The notes beneath the pieces were generated by a model. That model saw only the letters and a list, made by a program, of their open reading frames with translations. It was not told where the DNA came from and did no database searches. From a delta proteobacterium NaphS2 (GTDB lineage: Bacteria; Desulfobacterota; DSM-4660; Desulfatiglandales; Desulfatiglandaceae), in contig ADZZ01000765.1 of the NCBI GenBank assembly GCA_000179315.1, positions 1 to 38,849 on the forward strand: a stretch of 38,849 bases of DNA, given 5' to 3'. Numbering within the stretch: position 1 is the first letter of the stretch; the number at the start of each line of letters is the position of its first letter. This document shows, piece after piece, positions 17,299-23,036 of the stretch. Made by a program: the position numbers and the translations under genes.

Positions 17299-18345
17299 TT
17301 ATTCTCCCATGCCGGGCAGTCCGCGCCGGATCAGTCGTGAAAAATCCGGGTTTTGATCCAGGGTTTTGGCCCGTTCGTTGATCATGCTTTTTTCTCTCAA
17401 GGTTTCAAGGGGAAAAGACTGGTTCAGAAGACCGTTTTCATAGGCCATCTCATCCAGCCAGCCGTTGAGCAGAATGCGCCAGTCCCATCTCGTTTTTCCG
17501 GTGTAGGGACGCGTGTGGCCGCGAATCTGGGTGGTGCAGTTGCCGGTCAGCGCATTGTACCACTCCGGCTGGTTCTTAAGCCGGTTGATATAACCCATGT
17601 AGTCCAGGAATATGTCGCGAAAAACCTTCTTTGAGCCATTTAGCCGATACAGCCATACGGTTTCGCCCTTTCGATAATTGGTGCGAAGGCGCACCAGATC
17701 CCGTTCGTCGGCCACCACGTAAATCAATTCATATTGCCTAAAAAACCCTTTAATGGTGGAATATCCTTCTCCTTTTTCTTTCCGTGTCTCGATGGAGATG
17801 CACAGATATTTCTTGCCCTGAAAGCCGAAACTGATCATGGTGTGGGACACGTATTTGATCCCCCAGTTCACCAGGTACAAGTCTATGGTATCAAGGTTTG
17901 ATAGTTTAAAGGTTTGATCATAATACCGGGGTGTATAATCTGTTTCGCTACGATAATCGCAATTACGGATATTGTGAACCGTTATTCGGTCACCGTCAAT
18001 ATCCGCATAAGGAAGAACCGCCACATCCGCCTGCCACTCCCGATGGTTGGAGGGTTTTTTGGCGAGAAACCCTGCAAGGATGATGGCAAAGAGAGTAAAA
18101 AAAACGGCAAATGAAAAACTTCTGGGACGCAGGAAAAAAAGAATCGCCAGTTGGCTCAGCGCGTAAAGAACGGCCAATACCCATCGGGCGGAATCGGGCA
18201 GGTGGGAGAAAAAAATCGCCAGTGTTGCCCAGCCAATCATGCCGCACAGGATAAGCCAGAAAATGGTATTGCCGATCACTTTTAGAATCATGGCACCCTG
18301 TTCTAAACCGAGTTGACGCCTCAAAGGTTCATTGATCCGGCCCAT
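17299..18345 (-). CDS. DUF4105 (Lnb N-terminal periplasmic) membrane protein
   Basis: A protein of about 348 residues with three predicted membrane helices in the first 115 residues, then a periplasmic DUF4105 domain. Recognisable parts are the HTMISFGFQGKKYLCISIE strand, KGFFRQYELIYVVADERDLV and the Cys/Thr motif LTGNCTTQIRGH. That combination suggests a papain-like fold with Cys in NCTT and His in SHTMISF, so a peptidase or acyltransferase-type activity is plausible but not established. Start uncertain: a second Met at 18291 (MILKVIGNT) begins just before the first helix and may be the real one; neither has a strong Shine-Dalgarno. It pairs with the downstream lipoprotein hydrolase. Confidence 0.75.
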   Translation of the reverse strand: MGRINEPLRRQLGLEQGAMILKVIGNTIFWLILCGMIGWATLAIFFSHLPDSARWVLAVLYALSQLAILFFLRPRSFSFAVFFTLFAIILAGFLAKKPSNHREWQADVAVLPYADIDGDRITVHNIRNCDYRSETDYTPRYYDQTFKLSNLDTIDLYLVNWGIKYVSHTMISFGFQGKKYLCISIETRKEKGEGYSTIKGFFRQYELIYVVADERDLVRLRTNYRKGETVWLYRLNGSKKVFRDIFLDYMGYINRLKNQPEWYNALTGNCTTQIRGHTRPYTGKTRWDWRILLNGWLDEMAYENGLLNQSFPLETLREKSMINERAKTLDQNPDFSRLIRRGLPGMGE

Positions 18346-18377
18346 CCGGCGAAACCGGTTTTATCACGGGGAGGTCA

Positions 18378-19673
18378 TCAGATCAGGCCTTTCATGGTGG
18401 AAAACCCCTGTTTCAGCAAGGCCTCCCTGCTGATCATCCCCTTAAACATCCCCTGGTCATCCACCACCGGAAGTCTCTTAATGCCGTGTTCCGTCATCAA
18501 GGCGATGGCCTGGTCGATGTCGGTGTCTTCCCGAACAGTGATCAAGTCGGTTTTCATAACGGCCTTGGCGGGTTGATCCCCAAGCTTTTCACGAACGTTG
18601 CCTGTGTGTTTCGGTTTTGCGGAAAAGGGCGACAGTTTCGACAGTACCTCCCAGACGCCGGGCGCTTTTTCGGAAAAGGCGGACAGGAGGGTGCGATCGG
18701 AGATGAGGCCCAAGAGGCGGCCGTCTGAATCCACCACGGCGACCCGCTGAATGTCGTTATCATCGATAATGGTCAGCACTTCGTGCACCGGCGTGTCAGG
18801 TGTAACCGTATGCGTGTCCCGCCGCATGATGTCCGATACATAACGATAATTTTCCACAAGGACGCGATGCTTTTGCAGGCGTTCCCAATCGGGCGCCTTC
18901 CGTGTAATGGTCTGGAAAACATCCAGTCGTGAGACAATGCCTGTCAGAAAGCCCTCCCCATTCACGACCGGCAATCGCTTCACTTTGTTTTTCACCATGG
19001 CGGTGACGGCCCGGGTCAGCGGGTCGTTTTCCTGGATGGTGACGGCGGGGCCGGTCATGATGTCTTGAGCCGTTTTTGCGGCCAGGCCTTTGACGACGGT
19101 CTTTAACCTTTCATGATCCGATTGTGCCATGAGCGCCAAGCGCACGGGCATGCCGGCTCGATAAATGAGATCGCTTTGGGACACAACGCCCACAGGTCGG
19201 TTTTCGGAATCCACCACCGGCAGACCGGTAAATCTGGCTGAAAGCAACGCCTTCATGACCTGATCGGCAGGTTCATCCAACGGGACGCACACCGCTTCCC
19301 GCGTCATCACATCCCGGACCCGGGTTTGGAGTGGAAAAAGGTGTTTCTGGGTTCGATGCGAGAAGACCGTGAGTGGTCGCGATCCCAGGATGCCCTCAGT
19401 GACCATTTCCTGGAGGTCCGCCATAATGGCATCCGCTTCGGCTGAAGGGAGCACAATTTCGATTTTGATGGGCAGATTGGCAGACAAGTCCACAATTTTC
19501 TGGGTGGATACTTCGCCGTTTTCGTAGCACCCTTCTATTCCTTTAAAAACCACCATGCGCGCGGGGGATTTCAGTTTCCGAACATATTGCGAAACGGCTT
19601 CGGAGAGGTTTTTCCCGTCGTTCCGTGCGCCTTCACTGGTATGAATTTCGATCACAACGTAAGATTGTGCCAA
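18378..19673 (-). CDS. DUF190 plus multi-CBS-domain protein
   Basis: An N-terminal DUF190 domain (about residues 1-100, a PII-like ferredoxin fold; VVIEIHTSEGARNDGKNLSE) is fused to four CBS domains with repeated motifs such as VRDVMTREAVCVPLDEPADQ, AQDIMTGPAVTIQENDPLTR, VSDIMRRDTHTVTPDTPVHE and AKAVMKTDLITVREDTDIDQ. CBS pairs bind adenine nucleotides, so this is probably a soluble sensor. DUF190 genes are often adjacent to crcB, as here. The frame opens at 19709, but a TTG at 19673, right after the crcB stop and with GGGAGG before it, is the better start and implies coupling. Confidence 0.88.
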   Translation of the reverse strand: MAQSYVVIEIHTSEGARNDGKNLSEAVSQYVRKLKSPARMVVFKGIEGCYENGEVSTQKIVDLSANLPIKIEIVLPSAEADAIMADLQEMVTEGILGSRPLTVFSHRTQKHLFPLQTRVRDVMTREAVCVPLDEPADQVMKALLSARFTGLPVVDSENRPVGVVSQSDLIYRAGMPVRLALMAQSDHERLKTVVKGLAAKTAQDIMTGPAVTIQENDPLTRAVTAMVKNKVKRLPVVNGEGFLTGIVSRLDVFQTITRKAPDWERLQKHRVLVENYRYVSDIMRRDTHTVTPDTPVHEVLTIIDDNDIQRVAVVDSDGRLLGLISDRTLLSAFSEKAPGVWEVLSKLSPFSAKPKHTGNVREKLGDQPAKAVMKTDLITVREDTDIDQAIALMTEHGIKRLPVVDDQGMFKGMISREALLKQGFSTMKGLI

Positions 19674-19675
19674 GA

Positions 19676-20059
19676 CTACCTCCCTTGCGCCATCGCCCTG
19701 ACCAGCCACAGCCCCGCCACCACCAGGAGACCGCCGCCGATGTTGTTCACCAGGAAGTTGGTCAAGGCCACATGGCTGCCGTTTCGCAAATAATTAACCG
19801 ATTCCAGGGCATAGGTGGAAAAGGTGGTGAGTGCCCCCAGAAAACCGGTCATGAAAAAGAGTCGAATTTCAGGGGTAAACCATTGGACCCGATCGGCCAG
19901 TCCAAAGGCAATACCGATCAGGAGACAGCCGATCATGTTTGCGGCAAGGGTTCCCCAGGGAAACCCCACACCCATGACCCGGCCGCCCGCCACACCCAAT
20001 CCGTAGCGGCAAAGGGCCCCCAGACCGCCGCCCGCCAGAATTAGAAGAATTTTTATCAT
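19676..20059 (-). CDS. crcB: CrcB/Fluc fluoride exporter
   Basis: A 127-residue four-helix membrane protein. Hallmarks are GGGLGALCRYGLG at the N-terminus, AANMIGCLLIGIAFG with the pore Asn, and GFLGALTTFSTYALE with the conserved Thr-Phe-Ser-Thr. Fluc channels are dual-topology dimers that export fluoride down its gradient. The ATG has AAGGGA upstream. It is the first gene of a four-gene minus-strand operon with DUF190/CBS, DUF4105 and the lipoprotein hydrolase. I could not match a fluoride riboswitch in the leader. Confidence 0.93.
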   Translation of the reverse strand: MIKILLILAGGGLGALCRYGLGVAGGRVMGVGFPWGTLAANMIGCLLIGIAFGLADRVQWFTPEIRLFFMTGFLGALTTFSTYALESVNYLRNGSHVALTNFLVNNIGGGLLVVAGLWLVRAMAQGR

Positions 20060-20160
20060 ATAGGTTCCCTTAATGGGTCGCCGGATCTTTTATAAAATGG
20101 CGCCTGAGATCTAAGATTATGGAAACGATACTGTTTCCTTAAGGATTATTCAAGCGTGCG

Positions 20161-20993
20161 GTGAAGAAAAAAAATCGTGCTTTGATCCGTCGTCTCATAT
20201 ACATGGATGGTTCATCTCCGAATACCCCGGTCCGGGACAGGATGTTTTTCTGCTTCATGGTTTTGCTTCTTCCACCTACACCTGGGAGAAAGTGGCCCCC
20301 ATGCTTCAGTCCAATGGTTACCATGTGTGGGCATTGGACATGAAAGGGTTTGGGTGGTCCGATAAACCTGAAGACGCCGACTATTCGCCGGAGCAGCTGT
20401 TGAGGGAAGTCAACGCCTGGATGGATGAAATGGGTCTCGGAAAGGTGGTTTTTGTGGGAAATTCTCTCGGCGGGGGAATCGCCTGGGAAATGGCCTTGAC
20501 GCACCCTGACAAAGTCAAGCAACTGGTCCTGATCGACGCGGCGGGATTCATGCACCAAGTGCCCGGCCCGGTCCGCCTGGCAGGGCTTCCCGGAGCATCA
20601 AGTGTTGGCAGGATTTTTTTAAGTCGCTGGATGATTCAGGATGGCCTCAAGCAGGTCTATTTTGATCCCGCTTTGATTAGAACGGAACAGGTTGATGCAT
20701 ACTATAACCGTCTTCGGACGCAAAATGCCCTTGGCGCCCTGACCTCACTGGCGCAATCCCTATCCACCCTTCCTTCAGAACAATATGCTTCGCGTATCGC
20801 TGAAATTCAGGTGGATACCCTGATCATTTGGGGAAGGGATGATGCCTGGATTCCGCAGGAAATTGCCTTTAAGTTTAAAGAAGCCCTGCCCAAGGCAAGG
20901 CTGGAAGTGATTCCTTTTTGCGGCCATATTCCCCAGGAAGAAAATCCGGAAGAAACCGCACGCCTGATCATGGAATTTGTCGCGAAAAAGTGA
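20161..20993 (+). CDS. Alpha/beta hydrolase, 5' end out of frame at an A8 tract
   Basis: An alpha/beta-fold hydrolase of about 277 residues if read through. Motifs are the oxyanion segment LLHGFASSTYTWEK, the nucleophile elbow GNSLGGG, Asp in WGRDDAWIP and His in FCGHIPQEE. The main frame is open from 20115, but no ATG, GTG or TTG lies upstream of HGFASS in that frame; the first is a GTG at 20292, which would remove the oxyanion motif. A GTG at 20161 opens the neighbouring frame and enters eight A (20167-20174). One extra A there would give a continuous protein starting MKKKKSCFDPSSH. This may be transcriptional slippage, a homopolymer sequencing error or a disabling mutation. It is divergent from crcB. 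Confidence 0.8.
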
Positions 20994-21012
20994 AAGCAAA
21001 TCGGGGGGACCG
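20838..21012 (+). repeat. Hydrolase 3'-end repeat, copy 1 (within intact gene)
   Basis: The last 155 or so bases of the hydrolase and the bases after its stop (AAGTGAAAGCAAATCGGGGG) are the parent of two further copies, at 22094-22145 and 26188-26346. The three mark the beginning, an internal point and the end of the accessory region. Confidence 0.85.
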
Positions 21013-21035
21013 TCCAAATCTGGGGACGCTTTAAC

Positions 21036-21119
21036 TACGAATCCGCCCGCACCACGGGTCTTTATGATCGGCGGAATGATGAGGTCTCACTCGATGAGGT
21101 GGAGCGGATTTTGATTTGA
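21036..21119 (+). pseudogene. Tyrosine recombinase (integrase) C-terminal remnant
   Basis: Twenty-seven codons plus TGA on the plus strand read YESARTTGLYDRRNDEVSLD, then EVERILI. This is the C-terminal signature of phage/integron-type tyrosine recombinases, where the Tyr of RTT-x-LYDRR is the nucleophile. Upstream the frame is not integrase-like, so the rest of the gene is gone. The remnant lies 24 bp after copy 1 of the hydrolase 3' repeat and is antisense to the extra C-terminus of mqsA. It is direct evidence that the region once carried its own recombinase. Confidence 0.75.
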
Positions 21120-21598
21120 TCTACGTTGCGACAAATCGGTTTCATGGGCGCATTTCTGCGGCGGCGACCTTTCTTTCCCTCTGCCTCAACCCTTCTTTGC
21201 CTCTGGCTCAACATGGTTAGGGCCTTTGGATCACGGTCCAACAAAATTAAAGCGCTGCTAATAGCCCGGCTTGGCAGAAGGTCGCCACTTTCATATTTTT
21301 GAAATGCACGGGGACCGCCTCCAATAACCTGCCCGGCTGTTTTTTGGGGCACCCTCAATTTCTTTCGGATACGGCGGATTTCCTTTGGCTCTAATAGCCC
21401 ATCACTCCGAGCCTTCAGAAGATTCAGCATCCGATCGGATACCTTCATATCCTTGCCTGTATGAATGCTCTCATCCGATTGGTCACAATACCAACCCGGC
21501 ATATCGAACGTGATGCTCTCATCTTTGTAAGCAAGAGTCATCGGACGTATGCCGCGCTTCATCGGCGCTCCCGTCTTTGGACAAATAGGGTCAGTCAT
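21062..21598 (-). CDS. mqsA: MqsA-family antitoxin (Xre-type), partly degenerate zinc site
   Basis: Type II antitoxin and autorepressor partner of MqsR. The helix-turn-helix core RRIRKKLRVPQKTAGQVIGG is followed by GPRAFQKYESGDLLPS, the MqsA signature. The N-terminal metal-binding half keeps only one Cys of each CxxC pair (ICPKTG and WYCDQSDE), so zinc binding may be lost. At 178 residues it is about 45 longer than Escherichia coli MqsA. The extra Arg/Ser-rich tail is read antisense to the integrase remnant and is probably a readthrough extension gained when the original end was cut. It overlaps mqsR by 8 nt. Confidence 0.85.
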   Translation of the reverse strand: MTDPICPKTGAPMKRGIRPMTLAYKDESITFDMPGWYCDQSDESIHTGKDMKVSDRMLNLLKARSDGLLEPKEIRRIRKKLRVPQKTAGQVIGGGPRAFQKYESGDLLPSRAISSALILLDRDPKALTMLSQRQRRVEAEGKKGRRRRNAPMKPICRNVDQIKIRSTSSSETSSFRRS

Positions 21599-21908
21599 GG
21601 CCTTTCTCCTTGAATGACAGCAATTTAAACTCTGTAACCGTATCGATGGTAAACTTTACGTACAGCACACCTTCCGGGGAGGGGACATGGTATACATCCT
21701 GCCAAAGCCGATGATCCGCATAAGAGGTCATGGACTTGTAAAAATGTTCCCGCCTCATGGTCTGGATAGTCGCTACGATTTCAGCACGCCCAAACCCAAG
21801 CACTGCGGCGCTCCGAACAGCGGCACCCGTTACGGAAAGCTTCTCTACGCTGCTAAATGCGCCTTTAAATGCCTCTAAATCGTAGGTCGGCTTCCGTTTT
21901 TCTGTCAT
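21591..21908 (-). CDS. mqsR: MqsR-family mRNA interferase toxin
   Basis: A 105-residue RelE-fold endoribonuclease of the MqsR family, which cleaves mRNA at GCU-type sites in Escherichia coli. The family signature FYKSMTSYADHRLWQDVYHV is complete, including the Tyr and Lys/Arg positions thought to act in catalysis, and the C-terminus ends LLSFKEK. The toxin-first order with an 8-nt overlap into mqsA is the normal layout. A promoter with an embedded palindrome lies directly in front of the ATG (21914-21942). Confidence 0.9.
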   Translation of the reverse strand: MTEKRKPTYDLEAFKGAFSSVEKLSVTGAAVRSAAVLGFGRAEIVATIQTMRREHFYKSMTSYADHRLWQDVYHVPSPEGVLYVKFTIDTVTEFKLLSFKEKGHD

Positions 21909-21913
21909 AGACC

Positions 21914-21942
21914 TATATTACACCATAATGGTGTTTTTGCAA
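21914..21942 (-). promoter_or_regulatory. mqsRA promoter with embedded MqsA-type operator
   Basis: On the minus strand TTGCAA (21937-21942) and TAATAT (21915-21920) are 16 bp apart. The spacer holds ACACCATTATGGTGT (21920-21934), a perfect 6-bp inverted repeat with a 3-bp centre. The position between -35 and -10 is ideal for repression by MqsA. The expected transcription start is at or very near the mqsR ATG (21908), so the mRNA may be leaderless. Confidence 0.65.
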
Positions 21943-22012
21943 GGGAAAACAAGGCACATCACGCACAAAGAGCGGGCCTTTGTAGACGTTGATATTACTG
22001 CTTAAACAGCAT

Positions 22013-22090
22013 GAAAAGGGGACAGATTTATTTTTCTGGCATTGGCAGCGGTTAACAAGACGGCTGAAAAAATAAATCTGTCCCCTTTTC
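22013..22090. repeat. MITE-like element: perfect 23-bp inverted repeat
   Basis: The left arm (22013-22035) contains GGGGACAGATTTATTTTT; the right arm (22068-22090) is its exact reverse complement, with a 32-bp centre containing GCAGCGGTTAACAAGACGGC. The 78-bp size and perfect symmetry are those of a non-autonomous palindromic element. It directly abuts copy 2 of the hydrolase 3' repeat. Confidence 0.85.
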
Positions 22091-22093
22091 CCC

Positions 22094-22145
22094 ATCATGG
22101 AATTTGACGCGAACAAGTGAAGGCAGATCGGGGGAGACCGCATTT
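22094..22145 (+). repeat. Hydrolase 3'-end repeat, copy 2 (short remnant)
   Basis: It starts ATCATGGAATTTGACGCGAA and runs through the stop equivalent (AAGTGAAGGCAGATCGGGGG) into CCGCATTTCGG, the left arm of the hairpin that follows copy 3. Only about 50 bp remain, with a few substitutions relative to 20967-21012. Confidence 0.8.
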
Positions 22146-22329
22146 CGGAGTTTGGATTCGTAAATCTGGTAAATCTGGGGACTTTACTTATCTTTGGAAA
22201 GCTGAGCATGCCTTGCTTTTTCTCAAGGCCTCTTCCGGAATTAAGTAACATGTCCCCGGAATTCCGTCAATAAATTAAGGGCGTCCCCAGTTCCCCGTCC
22301 GTGCGCATGGCATTGGGGTTGTCGGTCAT

Positions 22330-22509
22330 TTATTCTGCATTGAGATTCTTCAAGATCTTCTTTGCTAATGGCTCTTTGATCTCGTTGTGGCGGGGGACAG
22401 TTTCAATCGCACCGTTCTTAGGGTTTATCCAAAGTGAATGTGAGGCGCCTTCTCGTTTCAAATAACACCCCGCAATTCTCAGTTTTCTTTCCAAATCTCG
22501 TCGCTTCAT
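22330..22509 (-). CDS. hicA: HicA-family toxin
   Basis: A 59-residue protein starting MKRRDLERKLRIAGCYLKRE, followed by GASHSLWINPKNG and PRHNEIKEPLAKKILKNL. The Gly-x-Ser-His segment carries the catalytic His of HicA mRNA interferases (double-stranded RNA-binding fold), and PRHNEI is the second family motif. Its ATG overlaps the hicB stop in an ATGA, so the two are coupled, with the antitoxin gene first. Length is normal for the family. Confidence 0.88.
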   Translation of the reverse strand: MKRRDLERKLRIAGCYLKREGASHSLWINPKNGAIETVPRHNEIKEPLAKKILKNLNAE

Positions 22510-22724
22510 CCGACCATCACCTTATCTTGGATGGCGTCATCTGGGAGCCCTCTGAGAATGTCAGCCCTTCGATCTTCTAACAGCAACTCTATAGCTTCAC
22601 GAAGATTATTCTTTGCGTCTTCTATTGTTTCTCCCTGGCCATTGGCACCTGGAACCTCCGGGCAAATAGCCCAAAAGCCACCTTCAGGTGCTACTTCAAT
22701 TATTGCTGTAAATTCTGCTTTCAT
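22506..22724 (-). CDS. hicB: HicB-family antitoxin
   Basis: A 72-residue HicB antitoxin consisting of the partial RNase H-like fold only: FTAIIEVAPEGGFWAICPEVPGANGQGETIEDAKNNLREAIELLLED. No DNA-binding helix-turn-helix or ribbon domain is attached, so autorepression would need another route. AGGAG precedes the ATG at 7 nt. It is the first gene of the pair, the reverse of the classical hicA-hicB order but common among short HicB proteins. Confidence 0.9.
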   Translation of the reverse strand: MKAEFTAIIEVAPEGGFWAICPEVPGANGQGETIEDAKNNLREAIELLLEDRRADILRGLPDDAIQDKVMVG

Positions 22725-23036
22725 TATAATCTCCTATCGTGTCCATGTGTCCATGGGGACCTTAACTTTTTAACTTAGCCTAAATCCTTCCGTTTTTCAA
22801 ATGGCGGCCCCTCGGGCGACCGAGTTCCTCACTGCTGGAACGCACAAGATGCTTGTATTTTTTTCACGCAAAATCTCATCCTCCGGGATAGCGAATAGCG
22901 TTGACACCCTTAAAGTTAATAAATTAAGGATGTCCGCAGTTTCCCCACTACCATGGTTAGTATATTCCGATTCGTAGTTATTTGATTATTTAAGAACGTC
23001 CCTATGTTTACTACCGGCTACCCGATTCTGTATTAA
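22725..23036. other. Gene-free stretch upstream of hicB with short motif repeats
   Basis: About 310 bp with stop codons in all frames and no gene I can support. It holds three copies of a short TTAAG-to-GTCC motif or its complement, at 22755-22765 (GGGGACCTTAA), 22924-22935 (TTAAGGATGTCC) and 22990-23002 (TTAAGAACGTCCC). The hicBA promoter should lie at its left end; none is clear. Confidence 0.6.

Larger units (their letters stand above)
21943..22329. other. Gene-free stretch with MITE-like repeat and hydrolase remnant
   Basis: Nearly 390 bp without a credible gene between mqsR and hicA. It contains the 23-bp inverted repeat (22013-22090), copy 2 of the hydrolase 3' end (22094-22145), and three short GGGGAC/GTCCCC motifs (22177-22190, 22241-22257, 22275-22288). 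It looks like layered insertion debris. Confidence 0.7.

Noticed and set aside
20060-20160. Possible fluoride riboswitch in front of crcB
   Set aside because: A small hairpin (GGAAACGATACTGTTTCC, 20121-20138) exists, but the conserved loop and pseudoknot bases of the fluoride riboswitch could not be matched on the crcB strand.
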